A stretch of DNA of 64,000 nucleotides, from NCBI RefSeq assembly GCF_001742745.1, contig NZ_MJAK01000001.1, positions 434,001-498,000 of the forward strand, written 5' to 3'. Numbering within the stretch: the stretch's first letter is position 1; each line of letters starts with the position of its first letter. A program made the position numbers and the translations under genes. Shown one piece after another: positions 1 through 9,010 of this stretch. This DNA is from Curtobacterium sp. ER1/6. GTDB lineage: Bacteria > Actinomycetota > Actinomycetes > Actinomycetales > Microbacteriaceae. The notes under the pieces were generated by a model. The model was not told where the DNA came from. It did no database searches and saw nothing but the letters and a program-made list of their open reading frames with translations.

Positions 1-305
1 GCGGCGATCAGGTCCGACGACTCCGGCCCGGCACCGTGCAGGTTCACGGCGACGTCGACCGCGCCGGTCGGCGCGGCGATCGCGTGGTCGAGGCCGTGCT
101 GGGCGAGGTGCACGTCCACCGGCAGCAGCTCGACGACCGGGGCGAGCCACGCGGTCGTCGCGAGCGTGATGCGGTGGCCGGGGAAGGCCCGGCGGAGCGC
201 GTGCAGCGCGGGGACGGCGACGAGCGCGTCGCCGAGCTTGATGGCGCGGAGGACCAGGAGGTCCGGGCGGCCGTCGGACGGTGGCAGGGCGGGGACAGCG
301 GTCAC
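1..305 (-). CDS. GT9 family glycosyltransferase, N-terminal part (cut by window edge)
   Basis: The visible 101 residues begin at a GTG and read DLLVLRAIKLGDALVAVPAL, the N-terminal Rossmann strand and glycine loop of ADP-heptose:LPS heptosyltransferase-like GT9 enzymes. A second segment, ITLATTAWLAP, is also typical of the family. The C-terminal half with the nucleotide-sugar site lies outside the window. The start is chosen because a TACCGT box ends 6 bases before the GTG, a leaderless arrangement. The gene is divergent from gmhB and fits the adjacent heptose glycan locus. The donor and acceptor sugars cannot be told from this fragment. Confidence 0.82.
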   Translation of the reverse strand, partial: MTAVPALPPSDGRPDLLVLRAIKLGDALVAVPALHALRRAFPGHRITLATTAWLAPVVELLPVDVHLAQHGLDHAIAAPTGAVDVAVNLHGAGPESSDLIA

Positions 306-311
306 GGTACG

Positions 312-317
312 ACGGTA
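312..317 (-). promoter_or_regulatory. Leaderless -10 box for the left-edge GT9 gene
   Basis: On the minus strand TACCGT is followed by six bases and then the GTG start of the GT9 gene. This matches the TANNNT-6/7-start layout of leaderless actinobacterial genes. No good -35 box is seen. Confidence 0.45.
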
Positions 318-366
318 TCCGGACTGCGCTGTGGCGGTTCACGGCTCCGGACCGGTACCAAGGAGC

Positions 367-918
367 ATGGCTCTCGCGAAGGACCGCCTCGTCCGCGGTC
401 TGCTCTTCGACCGTGACGACACGATCGTCATCGACGTCCCGTACAACGCCGACCCGCACCGCGTGGTGCCCGTGCCGGGTGCTCACCGGGCGGTCGAGCG
501 GGCTCGAGCCGCGGGGCTGCTCGTCGGCGTCGTGACCAACCAGTCGGCGATCGCCAAGGGCCTGGCGACCCGGGAGCAGGTCGACGCGACCAACGCCCGC
601 GTCGACGAGCTGGTCGGGCCGTTCGACGTGTGGTGCGTCTGCCCGCACGACGCCGGTGACGGCTGCTCGTGCCGGAAGCCCCGTCCCGGCATGGTGCTCG
701 ACGCGGCCGAGCGGCTCGGCGTCGACCCGTCGGAGCTCGTCGTGGTCGGCGACATCGGCGCCGACGTCGGCGCGGCGGCGGCGGCCGGAGCGCAGGGCAT
801 CCTCGTGCCGACGGCCCGCACGCGCACCGAGGAGGTCGACGCGGCCACGACCGTCGCCGCCGACCTGGCCGAGGCCGTGGACCTCGTGCTCGCCCGCGTC
901 CCCGCCGGACGCGCGTGA
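367..918 (+). CDS. gmhB: D-glycero-D-manno-heptose-1,7-bisphosphate 7-phosphatase-like HAD phosphatase
   Basis: This 183-residue HAD-family protein has catalytic aspartates in FDRDDT (D15, D17), motif II TNQS (about 57-60), the motif III lysine in RKPRPGM and motif IV GDIGAD. Between motifs II and III lies CVCPHDAGDGCSC, which matches the zinc-binding CxH...CxC loop of GmhB and related histidinol phosphatases. The family removes the 7-phosphate of heptose 1,7-bisphosphate in the cytosol. AAGGAG sits unusually close (1 base) to the only plausible ATG. The stop overlaps the GTG of the next glycosyltransferase. gmhA and two HldE-type genes nearby support the heptose role over histidinol phosphate. 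Confidence 0.8.
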   Translation: MALAKDRLVRGLLFDRDDTIVIDVPYNADPHRVVPVPGAHRAVERARAAGLLVGVVTNQSAIAKGLATREQVDATNARVDELVGPFDVWCVCPHDAGDGCSCRKPRPGMVLDAAERLGVDPSELVVVGDIGADVGAAAAAGAQGILVPTARTRTEEVDAATTVAADLAEAVDLVLARVPAGRA

Positions 919-2018
919 GCGCGGCGACGGCGGACGCCGACGCCCGGACGGGCGTGACGATGCCCCGTCCCCGCGTCCTGGTCGTCCGCCTCGACTCGTT
1001 CGGCGACGTCCTCGTCGCCGGCCCGGCCGTCCGGGCGGTGGCCGCCGGTGCCGCGCACGTCACGATGCTCTGCGGTCCGCAGGGTGCTCCGGCGGCACAC
1101 CTGCTGCCCGGCGTCGACCGTGTGCGCGTCTGGGCCGCCCCGTGGGTCACCGAGACGGCGCGGCCGATCGACGACGCGCTCCTCGGCGAGTTCCGTGCCC
1201 TGGTCACCGAGGAGCAGCCCGACGAGGCCGTCGTCCTCACCTCGTTCCACCAGTCGCCCCTGCCGGTCGCGCTGCTGCTCCGCCTGGCCGGCGTCGCCCG
1301 CGTCTCCGGCGCGTCGGTCGACCACCCGGGGTCGCTCCTCGACGTGCGGCTGCGCCCGGGCGAGGACCTGCCGGAGGAGCTCCCGGAGCCGGAGCGCGCC
1401 CTGCAGATCGCGCAGGCGGCGGGCTTCGCGCTGCCCGCGTCGGACGACGGGAGGCTCGCGGTCCGTCGCGACGCCGTCGCACCACCCGAGGTGGCCGCCC
1501 TGGACCGCTACGTGGTCGTCCACCCCGGCGCGAGCGTGCCGGCGCGGTCGTGGCCCGAGGACCACCACCGCGCGCTGGTGGCGGCCTACGCCGAGCGGGG
1601 CGTGCCCGTGGTCGTCACCGGCAGTCCGGGTGAACGCGCGCTCACGGCGTCGGTGGCCGGCGACACGGCGCTCGACCTCGGCGGCCGCACCTCGCCGGCC
1701 GAGCTGGCCGCCGTGCTCGCCGGCGCCGAGGTGGTCGTCGTCGGCAACACCGGCCCCGCGCACCTCGCCGCCGCGGTCGGTGCGCGGATCGTGAGCCTGT
1801 TCTCGCCCGTCGTGCCCGCGGTGAAGTGGGCGCCGTACGCCCCGGACGTCGAACTGCTCGGCGACCAGGCCGCCCCGTGCCGGCTCAGCCGGGCCCGCGA
1901 CTGCCCGGTCCCGGGACACCCCTGCCTGTCCGGAGTGCGCGTCGAGGACGTCCTCGCCGCCCACGAACGCCTGCTCGGCCGTAGCGTGACAGGGGTCCCG
2001 ACCGCGTTCCGCGGATGA
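915..2018 (+). CDS. GT9 family glycosyltransferase (heptosyltransferase-like)
   Basis: This is a full-length GT9 enzyme of 367 residues. The N-terminal domain shows VLVVRLDSFGDVLVAGPAVR and the C-terminal domain shows YVVVHPGASVPARSWP followed by VVVGNTGPAHLAAAVG, the conserved donor-binding segments of WaaC/WaaF-type transferases. The GTG start overlaps the gmhB stop (GTGA), so the two are probably translationally coupled. The family uses ADP-heptose or related donors at the inner membrane face. In this presumed Gram-positive host the acceptor must be a glycan other than LPS; that is inference. No signal peptide is seen. Confidence 0.85.
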   Translation: MSAATADADARTGVTMPRPRVLVVRLDSFGDVLVAGPAVRAVAAGAAHVTMLCGPQGAPAAHLLPGVDRVRVWAAPWVTETARPIDDALLGEFRALVTEEQPDEAVVLTSFHQSPLPVALLLRLAGVARVSGASVDHPGSLLDVRLRPGEDLPEELPEPERALQIAQAAGFALPASDDGRLAVRRDAVAPPEVAALDRYVVVHPGASVPARSWPEDHHRALVAAYAERGVPVVVTGSPGERALTASVAGDTALDLGGRTSPAELAAVLAGAEVVVVGNTGPAHLAAAVGARIVSLFSPVVPAVKWAPYAPDVELLGDQAAPCRLSRARDCPVPGHPCLSGVRVEDVLAAHERLLGRSVTGVPTAFRG

Positions 2019-2152
2019 AGCAGAGAAGTCTGCGAAGGGGCGCAGCACTGCTTCCGTAGCGTGCGCCACTGCTCCTCCTGCTCCTGTCGGTCGGCACCCG
2101 CGCTGCGCGCGCGAGGCCGCTCGTGGGAACCCGATCGACCGAAAGGCCCTGC

Positions 2153-3154
2153 ATGCGGATCCTCGTGTGGCACGTGCACGGCGGCTGGATGGACGCCTTC
2201 GTCCGCGGCCCCCACGAGTACCTCGTCCCGACCACCCCGGCCCGCGACGGCTGGGGCCTCGGGCGGGGCGGCCGAGACTGGCCCGACTCCGTGATCGAGA
2301 TCGACCCGGCCGACGTCGCCGACGCCGAGGTCGACGTGGTCGTGCTGCAGCGCACCGAGGAACTCGAGGAGGCGCGTCGGCTCCTGGGCGGCCGCTCGGT
2401 CCCGACGGTGTTCGTCGAGCACAACGCACCGCGGGTCGACGTCCCGAGCAGCCTGCACCCGATGCGCGACCGTGACGACCTCGTCATCGCGCACGTCACG
2501 CACTGGAACGCGCTCATGTGGGACTGCGGCACGACCCGCACCACCGTGATCGAGCACGGCGTCGTCGACCCGGGTCCGCTGTACACCGGCGAGCTCGAGC
2601 GCTTCGGCGTCGTCATCAACGAGCCGGTCCGCCGCGGTCGCGTCGTCGGCACCGACCTGCTCCCCCGCTTCGCCGAGGTCGCCCCCGTGGACCTCTGGGG
2701 CATGGGGACCGAACGGCTGCCGGAGCTCGGCTTCGGCGACCGCGTGGTCGCCCTCGGCGACGTGCCCGCCGACCCCATGCACGCGGCGCTCGCGCAGCGC
2801 CGTGCCTACGTCCACCCGAACCGGTGGACCTCCCTCGGCCTGTCGCTCATCGAGTCGATGCACATGGCGATGCCGGTGCTGGTGCTCGCGACGACCGACG
2901 CGGCGCGCACCGTCCCCGCCGAGGCCGGCGCGATCGCGACCGACGTCGAGGAGCTGGTCCGCGCCTCCAGGACGCTGCTGGAGGACCCCGAGGAGGCCCG
3001 CCGCCGCGGTGCCGTCGCCCGTGAGGCCGCCCTGGCGCGGCACGCGCTCGGCCGGTACCTGGGCGACTGGGACGACCTCCTCGACGACGCCGTCGCGCGT
3101 GGTGCGCGACGGGAGCACGCGGCGTCCGCCGCGCTGGAAGGGAGCCTCCGATGA
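2153..3154 (+). CDS. Glycosyltransferase, GT4/GT1-like fold
   Basis: The 333-residue protein starts [16 protein letters not shown] and contains VLQRTEE, HNAPR and a C-terminal [20 protein letters not shown] segment. That last segment corresponds to the E-x7-E donor-binding region of GT-B retaining transferases. GAAAGG at 2141-2146 lies 6 bases before the ATG and fixes this start over an upstream one. The stop overlaps the next gene (ATGA). A short stem-loop (GAAGCAG/CTGCTTC) and a possible TAGCGT -10 box lie in the 134-base gap upstream, so the gene may begin its own transcript. Substrate is unknown. Confidence 0.75.
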   Translation: MRILVWHVHGGWMDAFVRGPHEYLVPTTPARDGWGLGRGGRDWPDSVIEIDPADVADAEVDVVVLQRTEELEEARRLLGGRSVPTVFVEHNAPRVDVPSSLHPMRDRDDLVIAHVTHWNALMWDCGTTRTTVIEHGVVDPGPLYTGELERFGVVINEPVRRGRVVGTDLLPRFAEVAPVDLWGMGTERLPELGFGDRVVALGDVPADPMHAALAQRRAYVHPNRWTSLGLSLIESMHMAMPVLVLATTDAARTVPAEAGAIATDVEELVRASRTLLEDPEEARRRGAVAREAALARHALGRYLGDWDDLLDDAVARGARREHAASAALEGSLR

Positions 3155-4545
3155 AGATCGCGATGGTGTCCGAGCACGCGAGCCCGCTCGCCGTGCTCGG
3201 CGGCGTCGACGCCGGTGGACAGAACGTGCACGTCGCGGAGCTCTCCGGAGCCCTCGCCGACCGCGGCCACCAGGTGACCGTCTACACGCGGCGCGACGAC
3301 GCCGACCAGCCCGTCCGCGTGCTGCTGCGACCCGGCGTCGAGGTCGTGCACGTCGACGCGGGACCCGCTCGGCACGTGCCGAAGGACGACCTGTTCCCGT
3401 ACATGGACACCTTCGCGTCGGTGCTCGCCGCCGAGTGGTTCGTCGACCGCCCCGACGTCGTGCACGGGCACTTCTGGATGTCCGGCCACGCGGCGCTCGA
3501 GGCCGTCAAGCAGGTGCAGGCCCGCACGGGTGGCATCCGGATCCCGGTCGTGCAGACCTTCCACGCCCTCGGCGTCGTGAAGCGCCGCCACCAGGGCACC
3601 GCCGACACGAGCCCCGCCGAGCGCGAGTGGATCGAACCCGCCGTCGGACGGAGCGTCGACCAGGTCGTCGCCACCTGCTCCGACGAGGCCTTCGAGCTCA
3701 AGGCCCTCGGCGTCCCGCTGCACGCCATCTCCGTGGTGCCGTGCGGCGTCGACACCGAGCTGTTCCGACCGGACGGCCCCGTCGAGGAACGCGGCCGATC
3801 GTTCCGCGTGCTGACCGCGTCGCGCCTGGTCCGCCGCAAGGGCGTCGGCACCACGATCGCCGCGCTCGCGAAGCTCCTGGACGAGGGCCGCGAGGCCGAG
3901 CTCGTGGTGGTCGGCGGCGCCGGCACCGCCGGGTCCGACCTGGCCGACGACCCCGAGTACCAGCGCCTCGACGCCCTGGCTCGCTCGCTCGGGGTGCGCG
4001 AGCACGTCACGTTCCGCGGCCAGCTCGGCCAGCACGACATGCCGGCCGTCTACCGCAGCGCCGACGTCGTCGTCTGCGCTCCCTGGTACGAACCGTTCGG
4101 CATCGTGCCGCTCGAGGCGATGGCGTGCGGCCGACCGGTCGTCGCCTCCAGCGTCGGCGGCCTCATCGACACGGTCGTCGAGGACGCGACGGGGCTGCAC
4201 GTCCCGCCCCGCGACGAGGACGCCGTCGCCGCGGCCGTCGGCGGCCTGCTCGACGACGCCGAGCGCCGCGAGGCGTACGGCCGGGCCGGCCGGGAACGCG
4301 CCGAGACCCGGTACACCTGGCACAAGGTCGCTGCCGACAGCGAGCGCGTGTACGAGCGGCTCGTCGCCGGCGGCGTGGCCGCCGGGAGCGGCGCCCCCGC
4401 ACCGACCAGCGCCGCGGCCGCCACCGGCTCGGCGCCCGCGGAACCCGCGACCCTGACCCCGGGCTCCCGCCCCGGTCGCGCCGGACGGACCGCCCGCCCG
4501 ACGCCCGCGGCACGGCCGCACCCGACGGAGAGGACCGCACGATGA
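3151..4545 (+). CDS. GT4 family glycosyltransferase
   Basis: The 464-residue protein has the N-terminal GT4 pattern [13 protein letters not shown]...[12 protein letters not shown] seen in MshA and sucrose-phosphate-synthase-like enzymes. It also has [18 protein letters not shown] and the C-terminal [17 protein letters not shown] with both donor-site glutamates. A disordered Ala/Pro/Arg-rich tail of about 50 residues follows the catalytic domain. It overlaps both neighbours by 4 bases, so it belongs to the gmhA-hldE-type operon. Donor identity (UDP-, GDP- or ADP-sugar) is not readable from the sequence. Confidence 0.85.
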   Translation: MKIAMVSEHASPLAVLGGVDAGGQNVHVAELSGALADRGHQVTVYTRRDDADQPVRVLLRPGVEVVHVDAGPARHVPKDDLFPYMDTFASVLAAEWFVDRPDVVHGHFWMSGHAALEAVKQVQARTGGIRIPVVQTFHALGVVKRRHQGTADTSPAEREWIEPAVGRSVDQVVATCSDEAFELKALGVPLHAISVVPCGVDTELFRPDGPVEERGRSFRVLTASRLVRRKGVGTTIAALAKLLDEGREAELVVVGGAGTAGSDLADDPEYQRLDALARSLGVREHVTFRGQLGQHDMPAVYRSADVVVCAPWYEPFGIVPLEAMACGRPVVASSVGGLIDTVVEDATGLHVPPRDEDAVAAAVGGLLDDAERREAYGRAGRERAETRYTWHKVAADSERVYERLVAGGVAAGSGAPAPTSAAAATGSAPAEPATLTPGSRPGRAGRTARPTPAARPHPTERTAR

Positions 4546-5168
4546 CCATCGAGCAGCAGACCGGCACCCGCGAGCCGGCGACCGAGAGCGACAGCGTCCG
4601 CACGGTCGTCGACCACGTGGCCGCCTCGGTGCCCGTGATCGCGTCCCTCGTGGACCACAAGGACCACATCGCCGCGTGGGCGGACGACATCGCCGCACGC
4701 CTGGTGGCCGGCCGTCGCCTGCTCGCCGCGGGCAACGGCGGGTCCGCTGCGGAGGCCCAGCACCTGACCTCCGAGCTGACCGGCCGGTTCGACGGGGACC
4801 GCCCCGCCTACTCGGCGATCTCCCTGCACGCGGAGAGCTCCGCGGTCACGGCGATCGGCAACGACTACGGGTACGACGAGGTCTTCGCCCGCCAGGTCAC
4901 CGCGCACGCCCGCGCCGGGGACGTCGTCGTCCTGCTCAGCACGAGCGGCAAGAGCCCGAACCTGCTCCGCGCCGCCGAGGCGGCCCGCGCAGTCGGCGCC
5001 CGCTCGATCGCGATGACGGGCCCCGGCCCCAACCCGCTGGCCGAGGCGGTCGACGACGCGATCTGCATCGAGGGTCCGTCGGCGAACGTGCAGGAGGCCC
5101 AGCTGGTCCTCGTGCACGCGCTCTGCCGGGCCATGGAGCCGGCACTCCGCCGCGGCGGCCGCCGGTGA
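4542..5168 (+). CDS. gmhA: Sedoheptulose-7-phosphate isomerase-like SIS protein
   Basis: This is a single SIS-domain protein of 208 residues, close to the GmhA family size. Key segments are [20 protein letters not shown] (phosphate-binding loop and helix), [32 protein letters not shown], and a C-terminal [11 protein letters not shown] helix. GmhA converts sedoheptulose 7-phosphate to D-glycero-D-manno-heptose 7-phosphate, the first committed heptose step. DnaA-initiator DiaA is a paralogous alternative, but neighbours gmhB and HldE-type genes favour GmhA. GGAGAGGA stands before the ATG, which overlaps the preceding stop. Confidence 0.85.
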   Translation: MTIEQQTGTREPATESDSVRTVVDHVAASVPVIASLVDHKDHIAAWADDIAARLVAGRRLLAAGNGGSAAEAQHLTSELTGRFDGDRPAYSAISLHAESSAVTAIGNDYGYDEVFARQVTAHARAGDVVVLLSTSGKSPNLLRAAEAARAVGARSIAMTGPGPNPLAEAVDDAICIEGPSANVQEAQLVLVHALCRAMEPALRRGGRR

Positions 5169-6622
5169 GCGGCGCACAGCGCACCGGCGGCACGACGGCG
5201 GGCACCGGCGGCGGTCTGCGCCGCCGGATCGTCGTCGTCGGCGACACCCTGCTCGACGTCGACGTGTCCGGCACGAGCGAACGCCTCAGCCCGGACGCCC
5301 CGGTCCCCGTCGTCGACGTCCGCACCGACGACCGTCGTGCCGGCGGCGCCGGCCTCGTCGCCACGATGCTCGTCCGAGACGGCCACGACGTGACGCTCGT
5401 CACCGTGCTGAGCGACGACGACCGCGCCGACGAGATCCGCGCCCTGCTGCCCGACGTGCGGGTCGTCGCCGGTCCCTCCGGTGCGCCGACGCCGGTCAAG
5501 ACCCGCGTGCGGGTCGTCGACCACGCCCTGGTCCGCATCGACGAGGGCTGCGCGACGCCCCCGGTCCCGGAGACCACCGCCGAGATGACCGCGGCACTCG
5601 AGGGTGCCGACGCGATCGTTGTGGCCGACTACGGCCGCGGGGTCGCCGCGTCCGCGGGACTCCGCGACGCGCTCACCGCCGCCGCCCGCACCACGCCCGT
5701 CGTCTGGGACCCGCACCCCAAGGGCGCCGCCCCCGTGGTCGGCACCGCGGTCGTCACCCCGAACACGTCCGAGGCGCGTCGCTACACGGACGTCGCCGGC
5801 GAGGGCGTGCCCTTCGCCACCGACGCCGCCGCGGCGCTCGTCGACACCTGGGGCGTCGACGCCGTCGCCGTCACCATGGGTGACCGCGGCGCGCTCGTCG
5901 CGTCCCGCCGTCCCGCCGCGGACGGCGGTGCCGGCTCCGGTGCGCTCGACAGCCGCTTCGTGCCCGCCCCGTCCGTCACCGCCGGCGACCCCTGCGGAGC
6001 GGGCGACCGACTGGCGGCCGGCGTCGCGATCGCCCTCGCCGAGGGCGCGGACGTCACCGAGGCCGTCGAGGCGGGCGTGCTCGCCGCGTCCGAGTACCTC
6101 GCGGCCGGCGGCGTCACCGCGCTCTTCGCCGACGACGGACCCGCACCCGTGGCGGTGCCCGGCGTCGACCGCGACGCCCTGCGCGTCGTGCACGAGGTGC
6201 GCAGCGCCGGCGGCACCGTCGTCGCGACCGGCGGGTGCTTCGACCTGCTGCACGCCGGGCACGCGCGGACGCTCTCCGCGGCCCGGGCGCTCGGCGACTG
6301 CCTGGTCGTCTGCCTCAACTCCGACGACTCGGTCCGAGCCCTCAAGGGTCCGGAGCGGCCGATCATGAGCCAGGACGACCGCGTCGAGCTCCTGCTCGCA
6401 CTCGACTGCGTCGACGCCGTCGTCGTCTTCGACGAGCACACCCCGGACGAGGCGCTGCGCCGCTTCCGCCCGGACGTCTGGGCGAAGGGCGGCGACTACG
6501 CCGCCAGCGAGCTGCCCGAGGCGGCGACGCTCGCCGAGTGGGGCGGCCGGGTGGTCACCGTCCCGTTCCACCCCGGACGGTCGACCACCCGCCTGGCCGC
6601 GGCCCTCGCCGCGGTCGGCTGA
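5165..6622 (+). CDS. Bifunctional sugar kinase/nucleotidyltransferase, HldE-like (copy 1)
   Basis: The 485-residue protein has an N-terminal PfkB kinase domain (about 20-325; anion-hole/catalytic DPCGAGDR) and a C-terminal cytidylyltransferase domain (about 345-485; TGGCFDLLHAGHARTL with the HxGH motif, then LNSDDSV and LKGPERP). HldE enzymes phosphorylate heptose 7-phosphate at C1 and later add AMP. The kinase half is divergent: the usual GGAANVA substrate loop is RAGGAGLVATML. It overlaps gmhA by a GTGA and is followed by an 18-bp-stem palindrome. A second, more canonical copy lies at 10432, so the two may serve different sugars. Confidence 0.8.
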   Translation: MSGAQRTGGTTAGTGGGLRRRIVVVGDTLLDVDVSGTSERLSPDAPVPVVDVRTDDRRAGGAGLVATMLVRDGHDVTLVTVLSDDDRADEIRALLPDVRVVAGPSGAPTPVKTRVRVVDHALVRIDEGCATPPVPETTAEMTAALEGADAIVVADYGRGVAASAGLRDALTAAARTTPVVWDPHPKGAAPVVGTAVVTPNTSEARRYTDVAGEGVPFATDAAAALVDTWGVDAVAVTMGDRGALVASRRPAADGGAGSGALDSRFVPAPSVTAGDPCGAGDRLAAGVAIALAEGADVTEAVEAGVLAASEYLAAGGVTALFADDGPAPVAVPGVDRDALRVVHEVRSAGGTVVATGGCFDLLHAGHARTLSAARALGDCLVVCLNSDDSVRALKGPERPIMSQDDRVELLLALDCVDAVVVFDEHTPDEALRRFRPDVWAKGGDYAASELPEAATLAEWGGRVVTVPFHPGRSTTRLAAALAAVG

Positions 6623-6640
6623 CGACCCACCCCGACCACG

Positions 6641-6690
6641 CGTCGGACGGGAGGCGCGAGGCAGCCCCGCCACGCGCCTCCCGTCCGACG
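6641..6690. repeat. Palindromic GGGAGGCGCG element with perfect 18-bp arms
   Basis: The arms CGTCGGACGGGAGGCGCG and CGCGCCTCCCGTCCGACG are exact inverse complements around a 14-base loop. It lies between the hldE-like gene and the SDR gene and could end or attenuate transcription. Related copies are at 20647, 35337, 35501, 42035 (inside a gene) and 63644. Confidence 0.85.
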
Positions 6691-6759
6691 CCCGTCACCA
6701 CGAACGTCCCGTCGGCACCGCCGACGGACCGGCACCACGCCACTCCCGGAAGGAAGTCC

Positions 6760-7464
6760 ATGCCCGTCCCCACCACCCCCATCGGCCGCGTCCTCGTCAC
6801 CGGCGGCGCCTCGGGTCTCGGCGCGGCGGTCGTCGCCGCCGTCGCCGAGGCCGGCGGCACCCCGATCGTCCTCGACCTGCGCGTCGACGCCGTGCCGGAG
6901 GGCACCGACGCCGTCGCCGTGGACGTCACGGACACCGAGGCGACCGAGCGCGCCGTCCGCGAGGCGGCGGAGCGCCACGGCGGCCTCGACGCGGTCGTCA
7001 CCGCGGCCGGCATCGACACCCCGGCCCCGATCGGCGCCATCTCGTCCGGCGACTGGGAGCGGATCGTGGGCGTGAACCTGCTCGGCACCGCCGCCGTCGT
7101 GCGGGCCGCGCTGCCCGCCCTCGAGGCGACGCACGGCCGGGTCGTCACGATCTCGTCGTCGCTCGCCCTGCGCGGCGTCGGCGACGGTACGGCGTACTCG
7201 GCGTCGAAGTTCGGCGTCCGCGGCTTCTCGCAGGCACTCGCGGCGGAGACCGCCGGCCGCATCGGCGTGACGAACATCATCCCCGCCGGCATGCGCACCG
7301 CGTTCTTCGAGGGACGCACCGAGCAGTACAAGCCGGGCCCGGACGCGCAGCTCATCGAGCCGGAGTACGTGGCGAACTCGATCCTGTTCGCGCTGTCGCA
7401 GCCGGCCGGCTGCGAGATCCGCGAGATGTCGATCATGCCGGCGACGGAGCCGAGCTGGCCGTAG
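6760..7464 (+). CDS. Short-chain dehydrogenase/reductase
   Basis: This 234-residue classical SDR has the cofactor loop VLVTGGASGLGAAVV, an NAG-like TAAGID segment, catalytic Ser in ISSSLAL, and YSASK (Tyr and Lys of the active site). GGAAGGA ends 5 bases before the ATG. It reduces or oxidises a hydroxyl or keto group with NAD(P); the substrate is not recognisable. It is shorter than HldD (about 310 residues) and of a different SDR subgroup, so it is not a clear ADP-heptose epimerase, though its position at the end of the heptose operon invites that question. Confidence 0.85.
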   Translation: MPVPTTPIGRVLVTGGASGLGAAVVAAVAEAGGTPIVLDLRVDAVPEGTDAVAVDVTDTEATERAVREAAERHGGLDAVVTAAGIDTPAPIGAISSGDWERIVGVNLLGTAAVVRAALPALEATHGRVVTISSSLALRGVGDGTAYSASKFGVRGFSQALAAETAGRIGVTNIIPAGMRTAFFEGRTEQYKPGPDAQLIEPEYVANSILFALSQPAGCEIREMSIMPATEPSWP

Positions 7465-7484
7465 GCGTTCGCCGGTCGTTCGAC

Positions 7485-7511
7485 GGCCCGCTCGGCTCCG
7501 CCGAGCGGGCC
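7485..7511. terminator. Bidirectional hairpin terminator
   Basis: GGCCCGCTCGG and CCGAGCGGGCC form a perfect 11-bp stem with loop CTCCG, 20 bases after the SDR stop and facing the convergent GT9 gene. There is only a weak T-rich tail. Confidence 0.7.
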
Positions 7512-7627
7512 ATCTCTGTCACGTCCACCACCCGGCACCGACGCCTTCTGCCCGCCGGACGGAGCCGCTCCGGCGTGTCCTGCCCGCTCACGGCGATCTG
7601 AGGCCGCCGGGCCGTCCCGACCGAGCG

Positions 7628-7721
7628 GCGTCCGCCCGTCGGGACCGTCGGCGCCGTCCTGCGTCCGCCCATCGGAACCGTCCGCAGTCCGGCGTCCGCG
7701 CTGTCGGCGCCGTCCGCGCGC
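7628..7721. repeat. Three imperfect tandem units of about 32 bp
   Basis: GCGTCCGC recurs at 7628, 7661 and 7692, with units sharing GCGTCCGCCC-TCGG-ACCGTC. They lie directly after the stop of the minus-strand GT9 gene. No coding or structural role is evident. Confidence 0.6.
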
Positions 7722-7730
7722 GGACCGACC

Positions 7731-8855
7731 TCAGCCCGCCGGCGCGACGACCCGGTCGCGCGGACGCACCGTGGCGAGCAGGTCCGCCACGTCCGCGAGC
7801 ACCGCCTCGGGCTGGACCTCGTCGACGTACGAGGGGTCGTGCTCGCAGCGCTCCGCGGTCCACCCGACCTGCGTGACGTCGACGCCGCACACCGGGCAGC
7901 GGGTGACGAAGGACATGTGCACGCGGTGGCGCCCGCGATCGACCGGTCCGGCGTTGACGACGTTGCCGAACCAGAACACCCCGACGGTCGGCGTCCCCAC
8001 CGCGACCGCGAGGTGCCGCGGCCCGGAGTCGTCGCCGACCACGACGTCCGCCGCGGCGAGCACCGTCGGCAGGTCCGCCAGGGGCAGCGCGTCGGTGAGG
8101 TCGTGCAGGCGCTCGTGCAGCGCCGTCGGCACCGCCCCGAGGATCGCCTGCGACGCGGGGACGTCGGTCGCGTCGCCGACGAGCACGACGTCGTCGCCGG
8201 CGTCGAGCCGTGCCGACACGACCGCGGCGAAGCGCTCGGGACTCCAACGGCGACGCGGGTCGGTCGCGCCCGGGTGCACCGCGAGCAGTCGCCCGGTCAC
8301 GCCGAGCCGGTCGCGGACGGCCCGGCGCTCCTCGTCGGTGACGTGCAGCCGCGGGTCGAGCGTGACCGGGGCGGCACCGGCGAGCGAGGCGACCTCGAGC
8401 CCGCGGACGACCTCGTGCTGGTAGTAGACGTAGCGGACCCACCGCTCGAGGACCTCGGCGTCCTCGGTGGCCGTGCCCACGGTGTGCCGGGCGCCGAGCC
8501 GCAGCAGGAACGGGTTCGAGTTCCGACCGCCGCCGTGCAGCTGCACCGCGAGGTCGAAACGGCCGCGCAGCCGCTGCTCGAAGTCCTCGAGCGTCGGGGC
8601 TCCCTCGCCGCCGTCACGCACCCCGGGCACGACCGGCAGCTCCTCGAACGAGTGCACGGCGTCCGTGCGCCCGCGCAGCACCGCCGGGGCCGTCGGACCG
8701 CCGAGCAGCGTGATGCGCGCGTCGGGGTACGCGGCGTGCAGCGCCTCGAGCGCGGGGACCGCGAACATCAGGTCCCCCAGCCCGCCGCCGCGGAGCACCG
8801 CGATCTCCCGGACGTCGTCGAAGCGTTCTCCACCGTTGCCGATCAGTTGCACCAC
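7731..8855 (-). CDS. GT9 family glycosyltransferase
   Basis: The 374-residue GT9 enzyme shows REIAVLRGGGLGDLMFAVPAL at the N-terminus, LLAVHPGATDPRRRW in the middle and VVGDDSGPRHLAVAVGTPTV near the C-terminus, all family hallmarks. A Cys-rich stretch (TRCPVCG...ERCEH) follows the catalytic region and could bind metal. It is convergent to the SDR gene and divergent from the aldehyde dehydrogenase, so it is transcribed alone. Two in-frame GTG codons adjoin at the start; the downstream one is used here. Acceptor and donor are unknown. Confidence 0.85.
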   Translation of the reverse strand: MVQLIGNGGERFDDVREIAVLRGGGLGDLMFAVPALEALHAAYPDARITLLGGPTAPAVLRGRTDAVHSFEELPVVPGVRDGGEGAPTLEDFEQRLRGRFDLAVQLHGGGRNSNPFLLRLGARHTVGTATEDAEVLERWVRYVYYQHEVVRGLEVASLAGAAPVTLDPRLHVTDEERRAVRDRLGVTGRLLAVHPGATDPRRRWSPERFAAVVSARLDAGDDVVLVGDATDVPASQAILGAVPTALHERLHDLTDALPLADLPTVLAAADVVVGDDSGPRHLAVAVGTPTVGVFWFGNVVNAGPVDRGRHRVHMSFVTRCPVCGVDVTQVGWTAERCEHDPSYVDEVQPEAVLADVADLLATVRPRDRVVAPAG

Positions 8856-9010
8856 ACCCGTCTACCGGAGCGCTGCCGAGAGGAGCCGGAGCAGTGCCAC
8901 CGTGGGCGCGGCGGTGTGCGCTCCCCGGACGAGCGATCGGGAAACCGGGGCCGCGCTCAGGCTCGTCCGAGGAACGTGGAGGAACTGCCCGTACATCCGT
9001 GAAGGACACC

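Noticed and set aside
6760..7464. Naming the SDR as HldD
   Set aside because: It is a 234-residue classical SDR, whereas HldD is an extended SDR of about 310 residues.
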